Assembly: GCA_963805405.1 (NCBI GenBank)
Contig: CAWDUC010000009.1
Location: 59,647-123,646 of the forward strand
Direction of reading: 5' to 3'
Length of the DNA stretch: 64,000 nucleotides
DNA from: JAEUMG01 sp963805405
Lineage (GTDB): Bacteria > Pseudomonadota > Alphaproteobacteria > Rhizobiales > Aestuariivirgaceae
The notes under the pieces were generated by a model. That model searched no databases, was not told where the DNA came from, and worked only from the letters and a program-made list of their open reading frames with translations. Position 1 is the first letter of the stretch; each line of letters starts with the position of its first letter. Below, piece after piece: positions 27,689 to 37,509 of this stretch. The position numbers were made by a program, and so were the translations under genes.

Positions 27689-27792
27689 CCGTTAACTCCG
27701 TCCCGGCCGGGCTTCCGGCGGGGCGCTATACAATGTGAAAATCGAACCGGAGTTCAAGTACCTAATATGCCGTTTTGAGGGGAATTCCGGCT

Positions 27793-28986
27793 TTAATTGG
27801 GCTTCGAACGCCGCATCCAGCCGGCGAAGCGTTCCATCGCCTCGGCAAGCTTGGCCGGATCGCGCAGGAAACACATGCGCAGGAAACCCTCGCCCCCCGG
27901 ACCGAAGGTTGCGCCCGGCGCGAAGCCGACGCCGGCTTCATCGATGATCCGCAAGGTCGTGGCGAGCGAATCCTTCATGCCCTCGACTGCGAAGAAGAGG
28001 TAGAAGGCACCGGGCGGCGGTTCGAAGCGGATACCGTCGATCTCGCCGAGCTTCGCGCAGACGAGATCGCGATTGGCGCGCGCCTTGGCCACCTGCTCGG
28101 CGATGAAGTCCTCGCCATTGTCGAGCGCAGCGGCACAGCCGACCTGAAGGAATGCGGCGGTCCCGCTGGTATTGTACTGGATGATCCGCTCGATCGGCGG
28201 CCCTAGTTCCTTGGGCGCCTGAAGCCAGCCGACCCGCCATCCGGTCATCGCCCAGTTCTTGGAGAAGGTGTTGGCGAGCAGCAAGCGTTCTTCGGTGTCG
28301 CAAATATCAAGGAAGGACGGTGCGCGGGCGCCCTCGCCCCCATCATAGTAGAACCGCGCATAGACCTCATCGCCGACGATCCACAGGCCCCGCTTGCGGC
28401 ATACATCGCGAACCGCGATCAATTCCTCGATGCTGGCCGTCCATCCCACTGGATTAGACGGCGAGTTGATGACGATGGCCTTGGTCTTCGGCGTGATCGC
28501 AGCGAATAGCCGGTCGAGGTCGAGGTGCCATTTGCCATTGGAAAACTCCATCGGCACTTCGCATGGACGCGAACCTTGCAAACGCATGGGTCCCGCGTAA
28601 TTGGGCCAGGCCGGCGTGGGCACGATGATCTCGTCGTCCTCGCCGGCGATCATCTGGATGATGGTCTGGATCGATTGCATGCCGCCGCCGGTCACAAAGA
28701 AATTTTCGGGCGAGAATTGGCGGCCGTAATGCCGGCTATGATAGCGCGCCAGGGCCTCGCGCAACGGCGGAATGCCGCGTTGCCAGGTGTAGAACGTATC
28801 GCCCCTGAGCAGGCTTTCGATCGCCGGGCGGCAAAACGCTTCGGGCGTCGGCACGTTGCCTTCGCCGGCCCAGACCGGAATGACGTCCGGCCGGCCAAAG
28901 CCGCGATTGACGGCGACGATGATGCCTGAATCGGGCTCCTCGCGCGACTGGCGGGTAATCGATTGAAGCAGTTCCTGGGGGTTCAC
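27793..28986 (-). CDS. class I/II PLP-dependent aminotransferase
   Basis: A 397-residue fold-type I aminotransferase. The PLP lysine lies in S-K-N-W-A-M-T-G-W-R, with the conserved N-S-P-S-N-P-V-G and V-G-D-E-V-Y motifs. The acceptor/donor pair is not evident. GTG 28986 is selected because AGAGGA lies upstream and a longer open frame would run into the mscL terminator at 29011-29037. It is not overlapping its neighbours and may be an independent unit. Confidence 0.88.
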   Translation of the reverse strand: MNPQELLQSITRQSREEPDSGIIVAVNRGFGRPDVIPVWAGEGNVPTPEAFCRPAIESLLRGDTFYTWQRGIPPLREALARYHSRHYGRQFSPENFFVTGGGMQSIQTIIQMIAGEDDEIIVPTPAWPNYAGPMRLQGSRPCEVPMEFSNGKWHLDLDRLFAAITPKTKAIVINSPSNPVGWTASIEELIAVRDVCRKRGLWIVGDEVYARFYYDGGEGARAPSFLDICDTEERLLLANTFSKNWAMTGWRVGWLQAPKELGPPIERIIQYNTSGTAAFLQVGCAAALDNGEDFIAEQVAKARANRDLVCAKLGEIDGIRFEPPPGAFYLFFAVEGMKDSLATTLRIIDEAGVGFAPGATFGPGGEGFLRMCFLRDPAKLAEAMERFAGWMRRSKPN

Positions 28987-29010
28987 GGGGTCGTCCTCTG
29001 CGGGCAAAAC

Positions 29011-29037
29011 AAAACCCGGGTGCCGGAGCACCCGGGT
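29011..29037 (-). terminator. Rho-independent terminator of mscL
   Basis: Perfect 10-bp inverted repeat (29014-29023 with 29028-29037, four-base loop). On the minus strand it is followed by TTTTGTTTTG. It lies 23 bases past the mscL stop. Confidence 0.87.
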
Positions 29038-29059
29038 CGGGTAGGCAATAGCCCTAAGC

Positions 29060-29467
29060 CTACTTATTCTTCAACAGGTCGCGAATTTCGGTCAGCAGCT
29101 TGTCGGTCGTCGATGGCGCGGGCGGCGGAGCCGGTTCGCTGCGGCGGATTGTGTTCCCAGCCTTGACCAGCATGAACAGGATCCAGGCGACGATCAGGAA
29201 GTTTATGAGCACGGTGATGAAATTGCCATAGGCAAGGACCGCACCTTGCTCCTTCGCCGCAGCGAGGTTCGTCGCCGTAACGCTGGATGACAGGCCAAGG
29301 TAGTAATTGCTGAAATCGAGGCCGCCGAAGATCGCCCCGATGATTGGCATGATCAGGTCGTCCACGATCGAGGTGACGATCCTGCTGAAGGCGAGACCGA
29401 TGATCACGCCGATGGCGAGATCAAAGGCATTACCCTTGAACGCGAAAGACTTGAATTCCTGCCACAT
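29060..29467 (-). CDS. mscL: large-conductance mechanosensitive channel
   Basis: A 135-residue inner-membrane channel that opens under osmotic down-shock. The N-terminal amphipathic segment and first helix read F-K-G-N-A-F-D-L-A-I-G-V and D-L-I-M-P-I-I-G; the second helix begins at Y-G-N-F-I-T-V-L-I-N-F. The C-terminal bundle helix ends in L-L-T-E-I-R-D-L-L. ATG 29467 is preceded by a GGAGGGG. The longer open frame upstream is not MscL-like. Confidence 0.95.
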   Translation of the reverse strand: MWQEFKSFAFKGNAFDLAIGVIIGLAFSRIVTSIVDDLIMPIIGAIFGGLDFSNYYLGLSSSVTATNLAAAKEQGAVLAYGNFITVLINFLIVAWILFMLVKAGNTIRRSEPAPPPAPSTTDKLLTEIRDLLKNK

Positions 29468-29622
29468 GAAACCCCTCCAGTCCTGCTTGGCTGCCACGCC
29501 CCCGGCGCAGCCGTCGCGAAACATTACATCAGCGGAGCCGCCGGAAAAAGCCGAAACTCATCGACGGGTTGAACCATTGGCTACTAGACCTGGGCCGTTC
29601 CGGCGTAAATCATGGCCTCGTC

Positions 29623-32600
29623 ATGCTCGATAGCTGGACAGTGATCTTTGCGGGTCTCTTTTATGTGAGCCTGCTCTTCGTCGTCGCGACCTGGGGTGAC
29701 CGCCTCGTCAAGCGTCGCGAGAGCGGCGTTTGGGGGCCTTCTACCTACGCCCTGTCGCTGGGCGTCTATTGCACGTCTTGGACTTATTTCGGGAGCGTCG
29801 GTCTTGCCGCCCGCTCGGGCTTCGACTTCCTGCCGATCTATCTGGGCCCGATCCTGGTCTTCGTCTTCGGCCGGCCGCTGCTGCAGCGCATGGTCGATCT
29901 CGCCAAGCGCCAGAACATTACCTCGATCGCCGATTTCATTGCCGCACGCTATGGCAAGAGCGAAATACTGGGCGCCATGGTGGCGGTCATCGCCGTGATA
30001 GGCATCGTCCCATACATTTCCATCCAGCTGAAGGCGGTTTCGTTCTCGATTGAAACCCTGATCGCGCCCGGCGTCATCAGCCCGGCCAACACGCCTGCCC
30101 AGGATCTCGCCTTCATCGTCGCCGTTGCCATGGCCGCCTTCGCGATCCTGTTCGGCACGCGCCATATCGACACGACAGAGCATCAACACGGTATGATGCT
30201 GGCGGTCGCGGTCGAGTCGATCGTCAAACTGATCGCCTTCGTGGCGGTTGGTGCCTTCGTTACCTTCATATTCGCCGGAGGCCCGACGGCGCTTTATGAA
30301 GCCACGGCCGCAAACCCGGACATATCGGCATTATTCTCGCAAGGTCTCGATGGCGGCCGCTGGATCACCATGACCTTGCTCGCCATGTTCGCCATTATTC
30401 TGCTGCCCCGCCAGTTCCATGTCGCGGTTGTCGAGAATGCCGGGCGTGCCGACCTGCGCCGCGCCGCTTGGCTGTTTCCGCTCTATCTGGTGGCGATCAA
30501 CATCTTTGTACTTCCGATCGCCGTCGCGGGCTTGCTGTTTCTCGGCTCGGGCACGACCGATGCCGATACCTACGTCCTCGCATTGCCGATCGCCGCCGGC
30601 AGCAAGAGCATGGCGCTGATCGCTTTTCTCGGCGGCCTCTCGGCATCGACCGCCATGGTCATCGTCGAGACCGTCGCATTGTCGATCATGGTCTGCAACA
30701 ACATCGTCGTCCCGATCCTGGTACGCCGGCGGCTCGAGCGCAATCATGTGCTCGAAGACATGGGGCGACGTCTCATCGCGGTGAGACGCTGGGCCATCGT
30801 CGCGATCCTGCTCCTCGCCTATAGCTACTACCGGATGATCGGTTCGAGCGCGGCGCTCGCGCAAACCGGTCTCATCTCCTTCGCCGCGGTCGCGCAATTT
30901 GCACCCGCCTTGCTCGTCGGTCTTATATGGAAGCGCGCCACGGCGCGCGGCGCCAAGATGGGCCTCGTCGCGGGATTCGCAATCTGGATTTATACGCTGC
31001 TGCTACCCTCGTTTGCCGATGCCGGCTGGATCGGCCAGGGCTTCGTCGAGGAAGGCCCGCTTGGGGTGGCGATACTGCGACCTCGAACCTTATTTTATCT
31101 TGAGTTCGATTACCTGACACATGGCGTCATCTGGAGCCTCGGCGTCAATCTGGCCTGTCTCATCGGCTTTTCGCTCATGCGGCAACCGACCTCTATCGAA
31201 CGCATCCAGGCGGAAGCCTTCGTCCCGCACGATATGCCTGCCCCATCCGCATCGAGCTTCAGGATTGGTCGTCCGGCGGTGACGATTGGCCAGCTTGAAA
31301 TCGACTGTGGCGCGCTATCTTGGCGAGGAGCGCACCGGCCGTGCCTTCGCGGCGCACGCAGCGGAGCGCGGTGTCGATTTCGATCCCAATTCCGGCGCCG
31401 ATGTCACGACGGTGAGGTTTGCCGAGCACCTCCTCGCCAGCGCGATTGGGCCCGCATCATCGCGGCTCGTCATGGCGCTGCTGCTCGAGCGCCATTCCAG
31501 CAACCGCGCCGCTGTCAAACTGCTCGACGATGCTTCGGCCGCCATCCAGTATAATCGTGATCTGTTGCAATCGGCCATCGACAATGTCGGCCAGGGCATC
31601 GCGGTTTTTGATCGCGAGCGCGAACTTACCTGCTGGAACAGGCAATTCCGCCTTCTCCTGTCGCTCCCGCCGGAAATCGTGCGCCTCGGCACCCGGCTCG
31701 AGGATATCGTCGCGACTGCGCTGGCCAATGCCAAGTACTCTGCCGAAGACCTTGAAGCAGCGCTCGCCGATCGCATCGGAAGGCTGGCCCGCGGACATGA
31801 GCCTTTCCGCGAGAAACTGGACCCAGGCGGCATCATCGTCGAGTTCGACAGCAGCGCGCTGCCCGATGGCGGCATCGTCATCAGCTTCGCCGATATCACC
31901 GATTCCGTAACTTCCGCCGAAGCCCTTCTCAGCGCCAATGAAACATTGGAGCGCCGCGTCGAGGAGCGTACCGCCGAGCTGACGCGCCTCAATGCCGAAC
32001 TCGGCAAGGCGAAGCATCGCGCCGATGAAGCCAATCGCGGCAAGACGCGATTCATTGCCGCCGCAAGCCATGACATCCTGCAGCCGCTCAATGCCGCGCG
32101 CCTGTTCACTTCAAGCCTGGTCGATCGCCAGGGTCAGAGCGAGCAGGGTCAATTGGTGAGGAATATCGACGCCTCGCTGGAGGCGGTCGAAGAAATCCTC
32201 ACCGCCTTGCTCGATATTTCACGCCTTGATGCCGGCGCGATGAAGCCAGAACTCAGCGTCTTTCGCATCGACGAATTATTGCGGACTCTGGCGCTCGAAT
32301 TTGGACCTCTGGCGCGCGAGAGAGGACTCGTATTGAAAGTCGTGCCGTGTTCGCTTCTCGTGCGTAGCGATCGCAAGCTTTTGCGCCGCGTGCTTCAAAA
32401 CCTCGTTTCGAACGCCATAAAGTATACGACCCGAGGCAGCGTCTTGATGGGTTGTCGCCGCGTCGGGCATCAGCTTCGCATCGAGGTTCATGACACGGGG
32501 GCGGGCATCCCGGACTCGAAGCGCAAGCTCATCTTCCGCGAATTTGAAAGGCTGGCTCATGATGCGTCGGCGACGCCCGGCCTGGGACTTGGCCTCTCGA

Positions 32601-33148
32601 TCGTCGATCGCGTCGCGCGCATGCTGAAGCATCCCGTCGGCCTGCGCTCGGAACTCGGCAAAGGCAGCGTCTTCACGATCACCCTGCCGATCTCGGTGCA
32701 GGCGGCCGATATCGCACCATCAATCGTGGCGCCGAGGCCGGCCGGAAAGAGCAGGCTTGACGGGCTCGCCATTCTCGTCGTCGACAATGAACCAGCGATC
32801 CTCGAAGGGATGCAAACTCTGCTCGGAGGTTGGGGGTGCAGCGTCAGCGTTGCGCGGTCGTCCGCCGATGCGAAATCGCTTTGGCAGGACGCGGGCGCTC
32901 GGATCGATCTGATACTTGCCGACTATCATCTCGACGGCGATGACGGCCTAGCCCTGATTGGCGCAATTCGTGCGCAGGCGGGTCGCCCGTTGCCTGCGAT
33001 CCTTATTACGGCTGATCGTTCTCGCCAGGTGCAGGAACTTGCCGCCGCGCACAATGTGCAATGCCTGCGCAAACCCTTGCGCCCGGCATCGCTGCGTGCA
33101 GCGATCGGCCATGCGTGTACGCAAGCCGCGGCAGAAGCGGCAGAGTAG
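29623..33148 (+). pseudogene. SLC5-type transporter/hybrid histidine kinase-response regulator (CbrA-like), one frame break
   Basis: A very large sensor of about 1170 residues once one base is removed. Residues 1-520 are an Na+/solute symporter-like membrane domain of about 13 helices. After the break come a PAS-like domain, a coiled coil (E-R-R-V-E-E-R-T-A-E-L), the phosphoacceptor A-A-S-H-D-I-L-Q-P-L, N-box N-L-V-S-N-A-I-K-Y and G-box D-T-G-A-G-I-P, and a C-terminal receiver with Asp in I-L-A-D-Y-H-L. Deleting the C at 31294 (or one nearby base) gives Q-L-K-S-T-V-A-R and fuses both halves. The start is either 29569 or ATG 29623. The gene faces a LuxR-type regulator. Confidence 0.86.
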
Positions 33149-33211
33149 CAAGGCTTGGCCGTCCTTCAACTCTTAGCACTCGGGACGAGGGAAGTAGAGA
33201 CCTTGAATTGT

Positions 33212-33862
33212 TTATCCTGGCGCAGCCTCGCCATCGATGCGGCTCGCAGCGATCACCGCCTGCGTTCGGCTATCGACCTCGAGCTTCTGCAGGATCGCCG
33301 AGACATGCGCCTTGACCGTCGCTTCCGAGACCTTGAGCTGATAGGCGATCTGCTTGTTGAGAAGGCCCTCACGCAGCATCATCAGCACACGGATTTGCTG
33401 CGGCGTGAGCGTCGTTAATTTGCGTGCCAACTGGTCGGTCTCGCCATCGGAGCCGGCTCCGGATGCAGCATCTTTCGGCAGCCAGATGTCGCCGCGCAGC
33501 ACTCCGGCGATCGCCTGCTTCATTGTCTCGACGCTTGAGGATTTCGGGATATAGCCGGAAGCGCCGAGATCGACGGCCCTTCGCATGAGACGCGCCTCGT
33601 CGCTGGCCGAAACCACAACGACAGGGACCGAAGGAAATTCGGCGCGCAAGTATACGAGACCGGAAAAGCCCTGCACGCCGGGCATCTTGAGATCAAGCAA
33701 GACCAGATCGTAGTCGTTGTCGCGGGCCAGGATTTCGCTCACCGCATCGAGGTTTCCGGCCTCGGCGATTGCGATTCCAGGAAACGCGGTGACAAGGGCT
33801 TGCTTCACGGCCTGACGAAACAGTGGATGGTCGTCGACCACGATGACGCGCTGGCCTGCCAT
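33212..33862 (-). CDS. NarL/FixJ-family response regulator
   Basis: A 216-residue response regulator with a receiver domain (acidic pair Asp10-Asp11, phospho-acceptor Asp57 in L-L-D-L-K-M-P-G, Lys near residue 105) and a C-terminal LuxR helix-turn-helix (L-T-P-Q-Q-I-R-V-L and L-N-K-Q-I-A-Y-Q-L-K-V-S-E-A-T-V-K). It is convergent with the transporter-kinase gene, 63 bases apart. A phosphorelay partnership is likely but inferred from adjacency. CbrA-type sensors usually pair with an NtrC-type partner, so the LuxR-type output is notable. Confidence 0.9.
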   Translation of the reverse strand: MAGQRVIVVDDHPLFRQAVKQALVTAFPGIAIAEAGNLDAVSEILARDNDYDLVLLDLKMPGVQGFSGLVYLRAEFPSVPVVVVSASDEARLMRRAVDLGASGYIPKSSSVETMKQAIAGVLRGDIWLPKDAASGAGSDGETDQLARKLTTLTPQQIRVLMMLREGLLNKQIAYQLKVSEATVKAHVSAILQKLEVDSRTQAVIAASRIDGEAAPG

Positions 33863-33980
33863 CGCGAAGTTGCCCTCCCTGGCTATGCCAGCCGTGCGTT
33901 CTTGTCATGGGCTTCGGCTGGTCTTTGCGAGGTTAGCGTGGTCATATCCGCGCGCCAAGCCTCACCTCATGGAGCCGTGA

Positions 33981-34937
33981 ATGACGCCCCGGTCCGCCTA
34001 TCCCGAAATTGAACCCTATCGACAGGGGCGGCTGCGCGTGTCCGACCTGCACGAACTCCATTTCGAGGAGTGCGGCAATCCCGGCGGGCAGCCTGTGGTT
34101 GTCCTGCATGGCGGGCCCGGCGGCGGCTCGATGCCCTATCTACGCCGGCTTCACGATCCGGCAAACTACCGCATCATCCTCTTCGATCAACGCGGCTGCG
34201 GAAAATCGACGCCGCATGCCGAGCTACGCGAAAACACCACATGGGATCTCGTCGCCGACATGGAGCGTCTGCGCGAGTATCTCGGCATCGAGCGCTGGCA
34301 GGTTCTGGGCGGCTCCTGGGGTTCGACATTGGCACTCGCCTATGCCGAAACGCATCCCGAGCGCGTATCGGGGCTCATTTTGCGCGGCATCTTCACGCTT
34401 CGCCGTAGCGAATTATTGTGGTTCTACCAGGAGGGCTGCAATTGGCTTTTCCCCGATGCTTGGGAAGACTATCTGGCGCCGATCCCGCAGCAGGAGCGGC
34501 ACGACATGATGACCGCCTATTATAAGCGCCTTACCGGCTCCGACCGCGCCGAGGCTCTCCGCTGCGCCAAGGCCTGGAGCCAATGGGAAGCCACGACGAT
34601 ATCGCTGCTTCCCGATCCTGCAAGGGTCGCGCAATTCGGTCACGAAACCTATGCGGTGGCCTTCGCCTCCATCGAGTGCCACTATTTCGTCAATCAGGGC
34701 TTCTTCGCCTATGACGGTCAACTCATCGCCGAGGCCGGAAAACTGCGCGGTATCCCCGGCGCCATCGTCCAAGGCCGCTATGATGTCGTGACGCCCGCAG
34801 GAACCGCGTGGGATCTGCATCGCGCGTGGCCGGAAGCTTCCTTCGAGATCGTGCCTGATGCCGGCCACACGGTTACCGAGCCCGGGCTCACCTCGGCGAT
34901 CGTCAAAGTGACCGACAGCATGCGCGGGTTAACCTAG
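33981..34937 (+). CDS. pip: prolyl aminopeptidase
   Basis: A 318-residue serine peptidase of family S33 that removes N-terminal proline from peptides. It has the oxyanion motif H-G-G-P-G-G-G, the D-Q-R-G-C-G-K-S segment and nucleophile Ser112 in G-G-S-W-G-S. The Asp and His follow at about residues 267 and 294 (G-R-Y-D-V-V and A-G-H-T). Typical length for the family. It stands alone before a 343-base gap. Confidence 0.93.
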   Translation: MTPRSAYPEIEPYRQGRLRVSDLHELHFEECGNPGGQPVVVLHGGPGGGSMPYLRRLHDPANYRIILFDQRGCGKSTPHAELRENTTWDLVADMERLREYLGIERWQVLGGSWGSTLALAYAETHPERVSGLILRGIFTLRRSELLWFYQEGCNWLFPDAWEDYLAPIPQQERHDMMTAYYKRLTGSDRAEALRCAKAWSQWEATTISLLPDPARVAQFGHETYAVAFASIECHYFVNQGFFAYDGQLIAEAGKLRGIPGAIVQGRYDVVTPAGTAWDLHRAWPEASFEIVPDAGHTVTEPGLTSAIVKVTDSMRGLT

Positions 34938-35280
34938 CGGAGGCGGGTGGCATGCCTCAACACGATATCGCCGCAAATTAGTCGGGCTGCCGCCCTGATC
35001 TCGGCCACAAGCAGCCATCATCCGCCGTCACCTTTGACCTCGATCCAGCGGGGGATCGAGGCCGAAACAATCGGTTGAATGAGCGGGGAATGCTTCATTT
35101 ACTAGGCAATTCCTAGTCGTACCCCAGTTGCGAGCGAGTTGGCTGCGCGGCTCCTGTCGCCGTCCCGGGCTTGCGTAGTCAAAGGGCCCGCCTGCTCTTC
35201 CGAGAGGGGAGCAGGCGGGCCTCGCTTATTCATAATTCCCCTTTTGTTCGTGTCGTTTCGAATCATGCTACTGTCATCCC
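34938..35280. other. 343-base intergenic region with a 13-bp hairpin
   Basis: No convincing gene is present. The region holds one strong inverted repeat: arms 35185-35197 and 35209-35221, 13 bp perfect, 11-base loop. Neither side has a long T-run (TCGCTTATTC follows on the plus strand), so termination efficiency is doubtful. It most likely ends the pip transcript. An A+T-rich stretch at 35230-35280 precedes rmuC and may hold its promoter, but no clear boxes are visible. Confidence 0.6.
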
Positions 35281-36438
35281 ATGACTTGGGATCGGACGCT
35301 CCTCCGCGTCGGCACGCATGATGTCTCGGTGCTCGAACTGGCATTGGCCGGGGGCGGCATTGCCATCCTGCTCCTCCTGCTGATCGTTGTCCTTGCCTGG
35401 CGAAGCCAAAGCGGACGCCGGAGGGAAACACTCGAAGCGATGCGCCGCACCCGCGATCTCGAATTCAGATTGGTCGAACTCACCGGCCAGTTGCGCAATC
35501 TCACCGATCAGTCGGCGAGCGCCCAGGCACATATGACCGATACGCTTGATCAGCGCCTCGACCAGGTGAACCGACGCTTGGGCGCAAGCCTCACCGACCA
35601 GACCGAGCGCACCGGCCAGAGTCTCAGGCAATTGCATGAGCGCCTTGCGGTGATCGACACGGCACAGCGCAATCTTCAAGCGCTGTCAGGCGAAATGATC
35701 TCGCTCAAGGATATACTTTCCAACAAGCAGGCGCGCGGTGCCTATGGCCAAGGCCGTATGGAAGCGATCATCCGCGATGGGCTGCAATCATCCGCCTACT
35801 CGTTCCAGGCGACGCTTTCCAACGGCACGCGCCCGGATTGCCTTGTGCGATTGCCGGATTCGCAATTGCATCTCGTCATCGATGCCAAGTTTCCGCTCGA
35901 AGCTTTCAATGCATTGAAGGCCGCGAAAGGCGAAAGCGATGTCAAGGCGGCCGAGACGCGCCTGCGCCGCGATGTCGGCACGCATGTGAAGGATATTGCC
36001 GGCAAGTATCTCATTGCCGGCGAGACGCATGAGAGCGCCATCATGTTCGTGCCCTCGGAGGCGGTCTATGCCGATCTCTATGAGCGCTTCGAGGATGTGA
36101 TACAGAAGGCGCATCGCGAGCGCGTCGTCATTGCCTCGCCCAATGTCCTGATGCTGCTGATCCAGACCTTGCAGGCCGTGTTCAAGGATGCGCGCATGCG
36201 CGAACAGGCGCATCTGATCAAGATCGAAGTGGCGCGATTGCTTGATGATGTCGGAAGATTGAAAGACCGTGTCCTCGACCTCAACCGGCATTTCGGGCAG
36301 GCGGCCGGCGATCTCGAGAAGCTTGGCGTCTCGGCGGACAAGATCACCAAACGCGGCCACCGCATCGAGCAACTCGACCTTGCCGAGCCACTGGCCGGCG
36401 ACGAACCGCAGCGTCCGCGCCTCGTCGGCGGTGCGTGA
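35281..36438 (+). CDS. rmuC: DNA recombination protein RmuC
   Basis: A 385-residue protein of the RmuC family. A single membrane anchor lies near residues 20-42, followed by a coiled coil (about 45-140) and the RmuC nuclease-like domain with N-K-Q-A-R-G-A-Y-G-Q-G-R-M-E, D-A-K-F-P-L-E-A-F and A-I-M-F-V-P-S-E-A-V-Y. Members limit inversions at short repeats and are linked to restriction-type phage defence. Its genetic neighbours here do not clarify the role. Confidence 0.93.
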   Translation: MTWDRTLLRVGTHDVSVLELALAGGGIAILLLLLIVVLAWRSQSGRRRETLEAMRRTRDLEFRLVELTGQLRNLTDQSASAQAHMTDTLDQRLDQVNRRLGASLTDQTERTGQSLRQLHERLAVIDTAQRNLQALSGEMISLKDILSNKQARGAYGQGRMEAIIRDGLQSSAYSFQATLSNGTRPDCLVRLPDSQLHLVIDAKFPLEAFNALKAAKGESDVKAAETRLRRDVGTHVKDIAGKYLIAGETHESAIMFVPSEAVYADLYERFEDVIQKAHRERVVIASPNVLMLLIQTLQAVFKDARMREQAHLIKIEVARLLDDVGRLKDRVLDLNRHFGQAAGDLEKLGVSADKITKRGHRIEQLDLAEPLAGDEPQRPRLVGGA

Positions 36439-36453
36439 GGCTGGCTACCTAGC

Positions 36454-37509
36454 TTATTCCCCCGTCCTGGCGCGGGCTCGGCGAATACCGAGCCACAGCA
36501 TCCGCTCCAGCAAAGCCGGATACCGGATGCCTGCATGCAGGGCGGCCTGGGCAAATTCTTCGATCCGTGCAATTTCAGGATTGGGATTGGCCTCGATGAA
36601 ATAGGGCACATTGTCGGCGGAAAGGCGGAAGTCGACGCGGGCGTACCCGTCGAGTTCCAGCGTGCGGCAGATGCGCTTGGCGAGCCGTTGGATCCGCGTC
36701 GTCACCTCTGGCGTCAGTCCGCCGGCCGGACCCTGGGTGATCTGGTGGCGTTCCTGGTAATCCAGGTCGTGCTTCACACTCGTCGTGGCGATGCGGCTCG
36801 AGCCGGCGGGAAGGTCGCCGAACTCCAATTCCCAGACCGGAAGCACGCGCAATCGCTCGCTACCGAGGACGCCGACATAAATTTCGCGGCCATCGATATA
36901 CTGCTCGGCGATCGCATCGGTGCCGATCTTTTCGTGGATGAAGGTGACGCGCTCCGCCAATTTCTCGTCGGTATCAACGAGCGAGGCCTGGGCGATGCCG
37001 AGCGAAGCGTCCTGGCTCAAACTCTTCACGATCAGTGGGAAGGCGAGCCGTGGCGGGCGCTTAATCGCCCGCCCGATCGCGAACACCGTGAAATCGGGCA
37101 CTGGAATGCGATGATAGGCCGCCAGTTTCTTTGACAGCGCCTTGCCCCGCGCCAGCATCAGACCGCGCGGATTGCAACCGGTATAGGGAAGCCTGAGCAG
37201 TTCGAGATAGCTGACGACGTTCTGGTCATACATCACGTCGCCGTGGAACTCCTCGAGCAGGTTGAAAACCACGTCCGGTTTCCAGTCTCCTTCGATCGCA
37301 TCGCGGATCGGCTTCAATTCGTCCTTGAGGCCAAGTGGACGCACGTCGTGGCCGCGCGATCGCAAGGTGCTCACCACGTCGTACTCGGTCTTCCAGACGT
37401 GAATCTCCTTCTCGGAATAGCCCTTGAGCGAATCTGGCGGCACCAGCTCCGGATGCAGCAGCACCAGGACCTTGAGGGGGCGTTTCGCCTTCTTTACAGC
37501 GCGAACCAT
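36454..37509 (-). CDS. ATP-grasp ligase, D-Ala-D-Ala ligase-like, function unknown
   Basis: A 351-residue ATP-grasp enzyme related to D-alanine--D-alanine ligase but not a normal Ddl. The N-domain has N-L-L-E-E-F-H-G-D and Y-T-G-C-N-P; the lid is K-S-L-S-Q-D-A-S-L-G-I and the metal motif is Y-F-I-E-A-N-P-N-P-E-I. The Ddl serine/Tyr omega-loop is missing, which points to a different peptide or amide ligation. ATG 37509 overlaps the upstream zinc-peptidase gene by 16 bases, so the pair is co-translated and probably works together on one substrate. Confidence 0.85.
   Translation of the reverse strand: MVRAVKKAKRPLKVLVLLHPELVPPDSLKGYSEKEIHVWKTEYDVVSTLRSRGHDVRPLGLKDELKPIRDAIEGDWKPDVVFNLLEEFHGDVMYDQNVVSYLELLRLPYTGCNPRGLMLARGKALSKKLAAYHRIPVPDFTVFAIGRAIKRPPRLAFPLIVKSLSQDASLGIAQASLVDTDEKLAERVTFIHEKIGTDAIAEQYIDGREIYVGVLGSERLRVLPVWELEFGDLPAGSSRIATTSVKHDLDYQERHQITQGPAGGLTPEVTTRIQRLAKRICRTLELDGYARVDFRLSADNVPYFIEANPNPEIARIEEFAQAALHAGIRYPALLERMLWLGIRRARARTGE

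Noticed and set aside
26921..27778. 285-codon plus-strand frame opposite the methyltransferase
   Set aside because: The minus strand has the SAM-binding motif and coupled neighbours; the plus frame is a shadow.
29623..31200. Stand-alone sodium/solute symporter
   Set aside because: The kinase half follows in a shifted frame with no start or stop spacing; a one-base repair fuses both as in CbrA-like sensors.
36454..37509. Second D-Ala-D-Ala ligase
   Set aside because: It lacks the Ddl serine loop and omega-loop tyrosine and is paired with a peptidase, so a plain Ddl call is not supported.
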